DNA of 64,000 bases from Whitmania pigra (lineage: Eukaryota > Annelida > Clitellata > Hirudinida > Haemopidae). Positions 21,971-34,200 of this stretch are shown here, one piece after another. The notes under the pieces are model-generated. The model had not been told where the DNA came from. It saw only the letters and a list, made by a program, of their open reading frames with translations, and did no database searches. Numbering within the stretch: the first letter of the stretch is position 1; each line of letters starts with the position of its first letter. The stretch spans positions 1,485,501 to 1,549,500 of the forward strand of contig JAJTWR010000044.1 of NCBI GenBank assembly GCA_021613335.1, given 5' to 3'. The translations under genes and the position numbers were made by a program.

Positions 21971-22295
21971 ACACTCATCCGTTCGCCCTCAGTGGTCTTC
22001 CTCTTCGCTTGATTTCTGTGATCTCTTCTCAGGCCTTGTGCTTTGGCCTTTGTTGACTTGATCCTTTATTTTCTTCGTTTTGACTTAATTCTTTTGTTTT
22101 CTTGCTTGATTTGACTTCTTGTTTATTAAATAAAATTTGTATCATAAATCTATGTTAGTTGTAGTTTGCAGTTACGCTACAGGCGACTTTGGCTAAAACT
22201 AGCAGGAGTTTAGCCGGGGAATGTCGTAAGAAATTTAGACAATTTTTTTAACAGCATCAAAATCCTATAGAGAAATTAGTAATAATAGTTTAGTG

Positions 22296-22469
22296 ATGGG
22301 TAGAGCTAAACCTTTGTCAGAAAATGAGAAGGAGAAGATTGAGGCCTTCAGCAAAGTCAAATATTCATGATCTAGGATTGCTAAAGACCTCAGGTCCGTA
22401 CATGTTATTTATAATTACATGAATGCTCCTGAAGAATATGGACTCAAGAAATCTCCGGGAAGAAAGTGA
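22296..22469 (+). pseudogene. Tc1-like transposase N-terminal fragment
   Basis: ATG at 22296 opens MGRAKPLSENEKEKIEAF, then after an in-frame TGA at codon 25 reads RIAKDL, VIYNYM, EEYGLKKSPGRK and stops at 22469. This is the helix-turn-helix plus GRK/GRPR-like hook of Tc1/mariner transposases. The catalytic DDE half is absent. Confidence 0.75.
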
Positions 22470-22511
22470 AATAGTATCATACCAAAGTCGTTATGATTGT
22501 GAAGTCCGGTT

Positions 22512-22565
22512 TTTTTTTTTTATTATTTGATTATAGTCCGTTGCATAACTGAGATGATTTGGAAG
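22512..22565 (-). mobile_element. 5'-truncated SINE tail, 14-bp target duplication
   Basis: The minus strand reads AATCATCTCAGTTATGCAAC, GGACTATAATCAAATAATA and a poly(A) run. It is flanked by TGTGAAGTCCGGTT at 22498-22511 and 22566-22579. Its tail is of the variant also seen at 16270-16315. Confidence 0.85.
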
Positions 22566-22599
22566 TGTGAAGTCCGGTTGCTTTGCTCTCTTTTTATCT

Positions 22600-22640
22600 C
22601 TCTCTCCCTTTCTTCTTCTCTCTTTCTCTCTCTCTCTCTG
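22600..22640. repeat. CT-rich microsatellite
   Basis: An imperfect (CT)n / (CTTT)n tract just downstream of the truncated SINE tail. Confidence 0.85.
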
Positions 22641-22666
22641 AGGCTGCATGTCTAGTACATAAGTTT

Positions 22667-22830
22667 TTGTGTGACTTTAATCATTATTTCAGTCCATTTT
22701 TTATGCTTGATAATTTATTTCTTATGTAAAAATAACAAAAATTAAGTATTTTAAAACGTTTAAGTTTTAATATTTCTATTGTACGAGTCGTAAAAGACGA
22801 ACATCAAAGACATGCGCATGTTCAAAACGC
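22667..22830 (+). repeat. dispersed repeat, left copy
   Basis: TCCATTTTTTATGCTTGATA, TAATATTTCTATTG and TTCAAAA.GCAG occur in the same order and similar spacing at 24540-24690. The two copies bracket the second LINE fragment. They may be pieces of one older element split by insertion, or two copies of an unknown repeat. Confidence 0.65.
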
Positions 22831-22907
22831 AGAACCTCCTAACCCTAATCCTTATCTTACTGCAATATTGTGTGGGCATCTACTTTTTATAATTGTTTAA
22901 TTGTATA

Positions 22908-24060
22908 TGAAAAGCTACTCTTCAAGCTAGAGAGATATGGGGTGCACCACATGGTGGTTGTGTGGATTGGTAATTATTTGTCGGGCCGGAGTTTCCAGGT
23001 GAGGGTCGGTGGGGAGCTGTCAGACTCGTTGCCTGTGACTAGCGGGGTCCCTCAAGGCAGCGTACTTGGTCCATTGCTGTTTCTCATATATATTAACGAC
23101 ATATACACAGTTTGTGAAAACTTATTCTTGTTTGCGGATGACACAAAAATATATAGAGTTATTAGCGAAGAGGAGGACTGCAGCAAGTTACAGGTGGACG
23201 TGGATAACGTAATTGATTGGTTCAACAGATGGCAAATGAAAGTTAATATGAACAAATGTTGTGCACTGCATGTAGGGGGGAAACACCACTTGAATAGCTA
23301 CCAGCTATCAGACCTAGATGGAACAAAATTTGAAATTCCAGTTTACAACTCGTTCACGGACCTTGGAATTATAGTAGATTCAGATTTAAAATTCAAAGAA
23401 CACATTCTCTCACGGGTTAAGAAAGCAAATATGATGTTGGGTATCATAGCAAGAAATTTTAGATATCTGTCGGATTTTGCTTTCGTGGGTTTGTATAAGT
23501 CTTTGGTGAGGTCTCAGTTGGAGTATGGAGTACAGGTGTGGAGCCCTTATAGACAGGGATTGATTGATGCGATAGAAGGGGTACAAAGAAGAGCTACAAG
23601 ATTAAGACAATCCTGTAGGAACCTTCCTTACCAATCGAGACTAGAGAAACTGAAATTGCCAAGTTTGTGTTACAGAAGAAAAAGAGCTGATTTGATTTTG
23701 TTGTTTAAGTTGTTGACAAGTGGAACGAGAGATTTAGTTTGTCCTTCCCTTTCTGTCTGCACATATTCCAAGACCAGAGGACATGAAAGAAAACTGATGA
23801 CAAGACTGGCCCACAAAGATTGCAGAAAGTTTTATTTTTGCAACAGAGTGGTCCAGGAATGGAACAGTTTGCCACAGGAGGTTGTGATGTCAAGGGATGT
23901 GGAAGAGTTTAAGAGAAACTTGGACGGTTTTTTTGTTAATAGAATTTACAATTTAGATTGAGGGGTTGGCGCACTGGTTTTCGTTTTGTTTTCGGTTTCG
24001 GCGAGGGGCCGTTGGCCTGAGCTGATTTTTTTCAAATAAAAAAAATAAAAATAAAAGTAT
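22908..24060 (+). pseudogene. 5'-truncated CR1/jockey-like LINE
   Basis: The retained reading frame ends at 23961. It begins inside the reverse transcriptase at KLLFKLERYG and shows SGVPQGSVLGPLLFLIYIND, LFLFADDTKIY (FADD active site), GRWQMKVNMNKC-like and LGIIVDSDLKF motifs and the C-terminal thumb. There is no RNase H. The 3' tail is GTTGGCCTGAGCTGATTTTT followed by A-rich TCAAATAAAAAAAATAAAA repeats, ending near 24060. The frame has no internal stop, so the insertion is fairly recent, but the endonuclease and ORF1 are missing (dead on arrival). It is distinct from the RNase H LINE at 16.3-21.7 kb. Confidence 0.88.
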
Positions 24061-24214
24061 AATTATTTATTCTACAAAAGCGTGTCACCTGTATAATATA
24101 TTCATTGCCAATTTCATCTCACACGAATTTGGCTTTTATCAATAACAATTTATTAAATCTTAAACAAATACATAGTTTTTAAACTATGAATGCCCTCCCA
24201 GATTAATTTTTAGG

Positions 24215-24445
24215 TCCGAAAGTGTCAACTACACCAAACTTTCACACTCCCTCCTTCATATCCATGAATATAGTCCATCTTTTGCCAAAACAATGCTCAA
24301 GCTCTTTTCAACAACATGCTATGGACCTAGACTATACAATACCATTCACTCATCTATCAAAAATCAGACGCACACTGGACCATTCATATTATTACATTTA
24401 TTATCTAAATTGTCTTTTCGACGATACTGCAACGTTATAATAAGG
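24215..24445 (+). pseudogene. LINE C-terminal fragment
   Basis: Frames read KMLKLFSTTCYGPRLYNTIH and SSIKNQ...FI, resembling the FGPRLWNSLP...FK tail found at the end of many LINE ORF2 proteins. Two frames are needed. It is short, so the call is tentative. Confidence 0.4.
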
Positions 24446-24539
24446 CAATCGCTGATTGGTTGTATTGCAAATCAAATGATTTAAAATTGCAAAATAAAAT
24501 CTTTTTGTGATTTTTTAAATTTTGATTTGAAATAATTGT

Positions 24540-24690
24540 TTTATGTGTGATTTTGATCATTATTTGAGTCCATTTTTTATGCTTGATGATTTATTTTTAT
24601 CTAAAAATAATATTTATTTTAATATTTCTATTGAACGAATTGTCTCCCCACTTTTTCCGCCTTTTGTTGGTAACAGTTTCAAAATGCAGT
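24540..24690 (+). repeat. dispersed repeat, right copy
   Basis: Partner of 22667-22830; see that entry for the shared blocks. Confidence 0.65.
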
Positions 24691-25294
24691 CTATCGGCAA
24701 GTTCTATCTCTATAGAGAGGACTGTCAAGTCTGTAAGCCTTGACTGGCCCTTGCCACTACCTCCATTACATTACCATAGCTACCTTATAAAGCATTTTAC
24801 AACAGACGGCTTTTATAATTTGAAGACACTTTAAACGTGAATTTGAGCCATGGTCAAACAACTTTAAAGTTATCTAATGTCAATTATAACAGGTAATAAT
24901 TATGGAAAATTCTCACAAATAAGTTGGAGGATTAAGTCTGTCAAATAGCATTTGTGAAATTCGTTTACAGAATTCATGATCTTCTTAAAGGAGCTTGTAT
25001 TTTTCTGATGATGAAATAAATAAGGGAGGAGGTTGCATCGTAGTAGATCCAAGGCAGGCGTAATCATTAAAAGCCACAGGTGAGCCAGAATATGTCACAA
25101 CTCTCATGCCGTGGTCTGCCTTCAAAGTTTATCAAACATCTTTTTGAACATTTTTTTATAGATTTTTTTCAAATATGAAATTAGGAAATAAAGTTAAATC
25201 AAATAAATATTTTGCCTTTAATAAAACATGTCAAAATATTCCATAGGTTAACGTTCGGCGTTGCTTTTTATTTTACTAATCCAGGCATTTCTGC

Positions 25295-28200
25295 TCAATA
25301 ATGCAGAAATACCTCATATTCTGCATTTTTCAGATGATCCAAAGTTGTCTCCAACTGTCTATTCTGGCCCTCCAAGAAATGTATTCTTGCTTCCAACCTA
25401 CTTTTATGTTTTTTTAAGTAATCTTCCTCACAAAAGATTTCTTTGCCAGTGTCAACAGACAATTCTCTACAAAGAAGGCTGGGCTCACTTCTAACCAGTT
25501 TGATTTGGCTGTACTCTGACTGCAAAAGCCTAATAAATTAACATTTATATTCCTACGTTAGCTGTAATAATCGCAATTTGTAATATTTATTTTATTAAAA
25601 TACCTCCCAGGCTCAAACACATCATTCATTCCAGAACCCTTCCTGAATGATTGTGAGAATTTGTCACTTGTTCTTTCCTGGACAAGCAAATTTTTAGTGA
25701 ATCTTGATCATTATGTAACACTTCTAGTTTATTTCCAACAGATGACATATGCTGGAAATAATTAGATACCAATTACTCCTTCCCAGTGGCGTAGCTAGGG
25801 ACGGGGGCAGAGGTGGGGTTATATATGTTACCGGGCGCCAAGGTGCAGGGGCGCCAATATGAAGCTTACAAATGAAGCTTTTTACGTTCTTATTAAATAC
25901 AACGTTATATTATAATAACTGAAGAAGGGTAATAAATCGGTCACAAGATCAAATCTGCATCAGATATATGATATGTCTTCCATTCTCGGTGGACGAATTT
26001 AATGAAGCTCATCACAGTAAAGCGAGAGTCTGAAACACGTTGGAGAGCATGAACAGAGGCTGTTAAAGCTATCCAAGAAGGACTGAATGAGCTACAGTAG
26101 GGCTACCAGACAAATTATCAAAAAACTAAACATTGACGCCTAAACCAGAAATGATGCAGAACAGGTAATGGTATTACATATTAACTTCATAGTTATTTTT
26201 GGAATGCCATTCTTGATCGTTTACAGATGCGTCTACAAGATCCTACTATGAATTTCAAGGAAGCATCAACCGATATTGGATCTTTGGATGAAGAACTTGT
26301 CAAGCTTCATGATGATTTGTGTCAAGTTGCTGTAGAAAACGCCAAAACAAATGCACAGCCTGGGGATTGAGGTGGACAGAAGAAGGCGACGTTGGAAGAT
26401 TCCTATAGAACTGGCAAAAGATGCAGGACTTTCAGCAGAAGAAGTAGAAATTGTTCGGGTTATGTAGAGCATACTTTATTGACTTCAACAGGAAATGTCA
26501 ACATGTTTTTTTAAGACTAAAAGACCTGAACTCAAAATTTGGATTGCTGCTGGCCTTTAAATTTTTTCTACATGTGATACATATACAGACGTCGATGCAA
26601 TTCATCAAAATTGCACAAACGTTTTACAGAAAATGACGATTACAAAATACTGCTCAGTAACCGGAATGAAGTTCTAGCATAATTGGATCTTCTTGGTTTT
26701 ATTACGTTTTATGAAAATGACTCATTTCCAATTCTTATAATTTAATTGAAAATTTGATTAATAACGGAAATTTCAATTGCAAGCGGTTTTCAGGAAATTG
26801 AAACTTATTTTGTCGTATTTGCATGCTTCGGTGGGACAGGATCATATAGGCCAGTGGTTCACAACCTCAGGCCCGGGGCCAGCCGTCATGTGGTCGCGAA
26901 GGTTGACAAGAAAAGTAAATAAATTGCTTTTTCAGTCAATTTTCGTAAGGTTTGTGAATGAACCGGAGGAAGACGTTTATCTGTAAATTCAAACATTTTT
27001 TCTCAATGGACTAAAACAGTCTAGTTACTGACTAGTTCCATGGCGTGAGGGCTATGTTGCACCAAACATCTTAGAGTGCGTTGTGATTTTGTAGCATTCC
27101 ATACACCTCGACTCAATGGACCTTTTCCGCAATTTCGATATTTGATTATTTTCCATCGTTATCATGGTATCTCAAAGCTTGTTGCAGACATGCAGTATCA
27201 GTCGCCACGTTGTATACTCTCGTCAACTTAAAACTGTCAAGATTTACTATGACATCTAGTTCACAACTTTGCCCTTATTTTCCTGTACATGTGTCTTAAT
27301 GCTTGCGTTTTGATAAGACATAAAATTTAGAATCTATTCTACACAGTCTCATTCGCTCGGCCCCAGAGGTTCTCCGAATTCTGTTTCTAGCCTTCTGTCA
27401 AAAAAAATTATGTACTTATGTATATCTCTAGCTCTTTTAGAGTTGCAGGAGAATAATTGGAAAAAAGAAATTTTGCTTATGTCACTGACCAGTTTGCGAC
27501 AGTGAAATCACGAAAAAGAAATCTTTTGTCAGAATACACAGGCAGTGACTGAACGAGTCACGTAATATCATTCCTATAAATTTGCTTCTGTAAATACAAT
27601 GTTTCATTAAAATTTAATTTTGATGATGAGGGGGGCTACAATTTTATAGGTCATCCCCTAAAATATCCCAGCTAAGCCTCTGCTCCTTCTAAAATGAATG
27701 TTCTTAATAATAAATTATAAGTAATGTCCATGAAAACCCACATCAATTCCATGTAAGTTCTGGCAGTATTGGGCAATCAAGTTATGTTCATCTGAGTTTC
27801 TGAAAATAATTGAAAAATTTGGATATCATTGTATGAATATAGAGAGATAATTATAGTTGTAATTGCAAAAATTATTAATATATAAATAATTATTTAACTA
27901 ATGGTATTTATTTTTAGGAGTAACATTTTATTTTGAAGCTCTTGACAATGGACTCATTCATTCGTACAAAAAATCTTTTCAAAAACTTAAAAGTAAACCA
28001 ACTCATGGATTGATGGGTTTGACATGCGAGCAAATCTCGTCTGCTTTTGTTTGAATTCTTCATTGATTTCATGAGGTGTCATATTAAAATGTTTTGGAGA
28101 AGATGATTGAGACCTGAACAACAAATTAAAATCATTAACAAATTCATTTAAAATTATATGTGATGAATTCTTAATACTACGAATCTTATTTCCTTTGACT

Positions 28201-31200
28201 AATGATAATGTACTATGATTTAATAACTTATACTGAGTAAGTACTTAGACCTCTCAAAGAATTCATCAGTTGATTGAACTGGGAGGTAACCAAGTCTTGG
28301 ATGTTTTTTGAAATAGCTTTTGGACCTAAATTTATTTTTCAACATCTTTTTCAAATCTCTCATTTCTTCTGTAGAAGACGCCTTTAATGTGTTGTTGTAA
28401 ATATGAATTACATAGTGAATTAAAATGTAATTAAGTTTTACAATTTTCACCTCAGCAAAATATTCTTGCATTGGGTGACTCAATTTATGATTCCTTGCAG
28501 AACATCCTGAGAAGAAACAGTTCTGACACAAGTCAAAATTAAAGCATTTCAAGCAATGGTATCTGAAAAATAAAATCGAATGTAAAATATTTCATTTTCG
28601 AAATATAATTAGTTACCATCTTATTTCAAAATAAAGTTTTTGAATATAAAGACTTTGAAAGAGAACAAAACAATTTTTAGAAAGCATTACATACAAAAGT
28701 TATAAATGATTCATTTTACCTAAACCCTGTGATGGGTGTAATCTTGCAGATGAGGCATCTCGCTTGATGAACTGACCTTTCAGCAGCCACCAAACGATGG
28801 AAAACATGCAGCCAAACCAAAGATTGAGGTTCCATTTTTGTCCACTCCAAAAACTGAGTACATTTTATCTCCTGATTACAAAGTACCTGCAACATTGAAT
28901 GGAAAAAAAAATGGAATGACCAATGATTCAAGATTTTATGCAATTTTATTAAAATCAAATTTTTGGAATGATTTTCATAAGCAGTCCATTCAAGTAATTG
29001 ATAAGTTAATGATATGTAAAGTATACAATTGATAAGTTAATGATACGTAAAGTATAAAAATTTGGTAAAAACGACTCAGTTATAACTGAGTTACTAGCAA
29101 GTTTGGATAAACTTTCTAAAGCCATGAATTTTCTGTTACTTTTTCAAAGCAGTTTTTCACACTTGGTTCAACGTTAAGTCCTCCAAAAGCCTGCACTTCC
29201 CCAAGCTGAAGAGGAATTTTGAGACATTCAATGAGAAGGCTTGCCAGCTGTGATGGTCTGACATAGCCCTTATTATCAGCCACGATTCCAAACAAACCTG
29301 TTAAAAATGTCATAGTTAAACCATTTACGTTTTTAGTTGACTATACAATCGAACCTTTGAACTTTTCCTCCAAAGAACCATTGCATAGCAAAATGATGGA
29401 AACTTTGAAAGAAATTATTTTGAAATATCCTGATCTGCCACTGCAAGGGAAGTTGTACATTGTTGAATGATGCTTAAAGAGACTTTTAAACCCAGCGATC
29501 TTACGTACGAATCAAATACATTAAAAAGCCAGTTGAGTATCAAATCCACAGTAGGCATAGACCTGTTCTGCTCATTAATGAATAGATCTAATAACCAAGC
29601 CATCACATCCGTGACGCTAACTGCTGAATCACTTGGATGGCAGAGTTTGACCTTGAAAAAGTCGACCACATAATCTAGCGAAACGGATGACACTGAAATG
29701 AAATATGGCAGAATGTGACAATCATTGAGAAAATGGATATGATGCATTAAACAAACATCTGAGTCGCAGTTGCAGCATTCTCAGCTTCATGGCTGTCCTG
29801 TAAGCTGAGAATCTCACATCATTGAGGCCATCTGTTACCGTGAGCAATATCAAGCGTTAAGAATATGACGTACACTTATAGTTCTATGGCATTTTAAAAA
29901 TGAGATTACAATTATTTGTAAGACAATGTAGACTCTTAAAAATAAATAAGTGGAGCATGACTGGGAAGTTAATGTTAAAAATGCTTTAGGCTTTTATGAC
30001 TCCACACCCTCAGAATTAGCTTAAGCAGCTTATCCAAAATCATGCATTAAAATCATCTTTTTAAAAGAAATGTAAATAACATTTAACAAACGCATAACTA
30101 ACTCAAATCATGTATCAAATTGGTCATTTCTGGATGATCCCATTGCGTGGACTCGTTTTCATGACTTCGTACAAAATGTGACTCATTTAATTTATTTACT
30201 TAATTACTAATACACTGTAAATTCACTTTATATAATAAGGCACATTGAGAGGTGTTAAAGCCCTTTCCCATGGTGGCTGAATTGGAACTGTGGATGAAAG
30301 AGGTTAATGCTTCGTCATATGATAAAGCAAAGTTTGTGATTGGTTGATTGTTATGTCACATAGGTGAACCAACTTGAGAGAAAGATTTGTATGTTGTCAT
30401 CTTTCATTTTCAGGATGTCTGACAGGTTCTTGATTCTTTGTTCAGCCGACGAATTCATTTCTTGCCATCTAAAGAGATTTAAAAGAAAACTAATTCATGC
30501 CTCTAGGCTCGTCGCGGAGACAGAGTGACATTGAAAGCTTGTGATCTAACCTGGTTAAACAACACGCGCGAACAACTTTTGTTCAAAATTCATTTCTTTG
30601 CTAAGCGCTTCATCGTGATAAACATTTGAATCATTTTGCCACATATTTCATATGTTTTAATGTGAGAAGATATACAATAAATTAATAAATTAAATGGCTC
30701 ACTTTCTGTTGTATTCTTCAAGCCTGACTACATATTTATGCGAAAGTATTAGGCCGCCATCTTGCAATTGGTTTGCCATAGCATTGCAGTCATCTATCAG
30801 AAACTTGAGAGTGGAGATTGACTGGTGATAAACCTATTCAAACAATAAATTTATTCCTACAAATTAACAAATTTTTAATTTCACCGAAGTGTCATTCCAA
30901 GAATGGCGCCAGTCGACAAAATTGAAAGACTTAGCCCTAACTCAAGATGCAAGATCTGGAATCAACTTCCACCAGACGTCACATCCTCGTTACCATTGAA
31001 GGCTTTATAAATGTTCTGCAGACGCCCCTGTTCGGTGGCCTTGAGGTCCATTGATGGACTTACCCCAACCTAAAGATTGTCTTCATTCATTCAAGAATCT
31101 ACGATGTCCGTACAGCATGCAAAAGTCCCATAAGAAGCGAGGCAGCTCAACTAAGAGTCTCACACCACTTTGTTTTGGGCGGTAAATTTTACGATTTAAC

Positions 31201-34200
31201 TTAAACTCAAATACTACAGTGGAATACTGGAATTATGAGAGAAAATGCTTTCTTTCCCAAAAAATCAAGTCGCTGGCGATCCAAAGCGAATAATGATTGT
31301 TATCATTTGTTTCAAAGAAATATTGTAGTTGAGAATGGAATTTGTAGTTAGGAACAACAGAGATGATACGAGATATAACTATTGTTCCACTTCTTCTGCC
31401 CTTGGATTATCGAAGTCTGAAACGCCTAGCAGCAATGCGACGATTTCTTAAATGCAACTGAGTTTCAGAGAAAAAACATCGTATGCACAAATGTCAAAGC
31501 ATTCCAATTACGAAATTAAAAAAAGCTAGTTAAAGTAAAGAATATGAATAATTGCAAGAATGTGACAAATTATTTCATCTTTAAGTTTTTGCTTAGACAT
31601 GAATTTTCGAACTGATCGAAAATGGACCAGGCCAAAGTTCCTGTCCAGATCATCAATGATTTGAATAGAAAGCAAAGATTTATAAGACGCTAGGGTCTTA
31701 TAAATAATTTGTGTGAAGTTATCTTTAATAAAAAAAGCGGTGGCAAAAACTTAACATGCTTGCAGTTTGTGCACGTTTTATAGTAACATGATATGTTTCA
31801 AATAGTATATGATAAATGACGATTTAACAGTAAAACTCCTTTATCGCCACCAAGAGTGATGGTTCTCCTTGTTCCTTTAGAAATAAAGAGTTTCAAGTCT
31901 GTACATGCTAAAAAGAAAGAGCAGGATAAGCAAGATTATTCGATATTTAGGGAAAATTTCTGGATCTTCCTTTGATTACATTCCAATAATAATGTTTCTT
32001 ATGGACATTGGAAAGGTCCTTACTACAATGAAAGGATTTATGAAATCTAAATTCATCTTTTAATACTCTTCTGTAGGAAATTATATAACCGATTGATTAG
32101 AATTTGGTTAGTGTTCGGTTTAGCAGCTTAATTTAGCAGCGAATCCATCGGAAGTTCATTGTTTCCTAAAATAGCTTCCTTCAAATCGGGTTTCTTCAGC
32201 ATGATTAAATCCACTGAAAGCAGATATCGAGTCCTAAATTGGCAGGCTATTAAGATTTCGAATAATAATTAGAATCATTCCTTTATTGCTGGAACTTCAG
32301 ACGAAACAATGCGCTGTCATGTTGGAGCTGCAATAATTAATTTGAGTCGATTTACTTATAAACAATTACCTTCGCTCTTTTCATTTCGCTGTATAAATTG
32401 TCTGATCCGAGTTTCTCCACAGGTAACCAGAAATTTTTTTCAACTAATTGATTCAAACCCTTTTCCAGTTCATCCAACAACTTCTGCAGTAATTGTAGAT
32501 TCTGAAATTGTTATTTAGAAACTTTGATCAAATATGGTTACAACTTTTAAACTTTTCGTTAAGCCTTTTATTAAGTGTCCAGATCAGATATGAGTGACAT
32601 AAAACTTTATATTGGCTGCCATAGTGTGCTATTTAAATTTAGACCATTTTTTCATGCAAAAATAATTAAATAAAGTTTAAGAATTAATTAAATAAGAAAA
32701 GTTTAACTAGGTCAAAAAAGTTAAAATGGTGGTTTAACTAATTTTCTTTAGTTATTAACCAAAAAGTTTAGTTTAAAAATTTTAGTTACTAATCTTTTAA
32801 ACTTATACTTCCTTAATAAAAAATTTTTTTCTTTTTTGATGGTTTCGATTTACTCAAAGGTAAGTGGTATTGGTAAAACATAAAATTCAAAATTTCTTCA
32901 AAAATTCAAAATGTTGACAAACTAATTTCTCCAAAGAATTTAGTTTATTTAGAGGGGATGCCTCATCAATTGAAAGTGATGGGCAGGATACAATTGACGC
33001 TATAACCAATGTTAATGTTTGCAACTGCAAGAAATTCATGGAAATGATGATGAAGCCGTAGTTCAACCTCCACAGAAGCGATGTGGCAATCACTCACTAA
33101 ATGAAGTTGCAAGTATGGATGCTTTGAGCTTCTATGATCGAGCAATGGGTAAAGTGCAGGAATTATAGAATTCAGTAAGTATCACAGGAATGTACACAAC
33201 GGCCCCCCTAACTTTAGACCATACCCAAAAAAAGGTCATCTCCTCAAGCTGTGCAAGGGTTTCTCCCTTGGAAAATGCTGAAATGACATCCCTGAAGTAT
33301 CAGCCCAAAGGCAAATGACAATTTAGAGAAAATTGCAGGAAAATCCTTTATCCAGCCATCTAGTATCAGATGGTGTAGTGGATACTATGCTTTACAGAGA
33401 AATCGAATTAGAGAAAGTGAATGCTTGTCAGTCAGCTTTGGGAATTACAGAAATAACTGAATCTGACAAACCTTTTGGCTGCATTTCTTTTAGTTATTAA
33501 ACCAGTACTGACAGCCACGATCAAGATGGAAATCAGAAAAAAATTTCAGTCTATAAGTTATCATGTCATAAATTTTGATTTCTAATTGCGGTTTTATTGA
33601 TATGAAATAAACATTTATAGCATTGAATCATTTTGTCCACTGATATTTGATGAATTAAATATGCCAAAAAAAGACAGAACAAAGTTAGAAATTTTTTTGA
33701 AAAGTTTAAACTATTTTTTTTACTTGACAACTTTTTTTAAAGTAGTTATAACCAACAGTTTGACTAAAATTTTTTATTTGAAAGTTTAGTTAAAGTTTAA
33801 CAAAAAAAAGTTTAGTTAGTGCCCATTACTGGATACCTGCACAAAGTAGTCTTAACTTTCTATTTCCCTAGTTCAGTGACGTAACAAAGGCAAGGGGATG
33901 GCACGTGCAAAATAGATAATGTTAACATTATTCATCAGGGAGGGTGCCAAATTATCAAAATTGGATGCCAAGTTAATAATGTTAAGTTGGGGACTCCGAA
34001 ACCCTTAGATATTTATACCCTTATATACCAACTCGGTTATTAGGACTAAAAAGAATGGTTATTACACAGATCCAGGTCTTCTTAACCACTATAAATAATT
34101 GTTATGTTATGTTATATCCTAAAGCTAATTTTTAAGTGAAAGAATACAAGGTTAATGAAAAACAACTGTCAAATCCAACAACCTTGTAGGTGCTGCACAC

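Larger units (their letters stand above)
16069..22181 (+). mobile_element. solo LTR with nested SINE and LINE insertions
   Basis: The outer sequence starts TGTTGGACAC at 16069 and ends GCTACA at 22181, and both sides are flanked by GGCG (16065-16068, 22182-22185), a 4-bp target duplication. Removing the insertions leaves an LTR of about 420 bp with a CTATTTAAGG box near 16249 and AATAAA at 22129-22134. The LTR is interrupted at ACACTCATC, which appears at 16268, 21828 and 21971, so separate insertions hit the same place. No gag or pol of the LTR element is present. The alternative is a 5' LTR whose internal part decayed: GGCGACTTTGGC after 22181 could also be a primer-binding region. Confidence 0.55.

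Noticed and set aside
22182..22260. internal region of an LTR retrotransposon with primer-binding site
   Set aside because: GGCGACTTTGGC could be a primer-binding sequence, but the GGCG flanking both LTR ends is better explained as the target duplication of a solo LTR, and no gag or pol follows.
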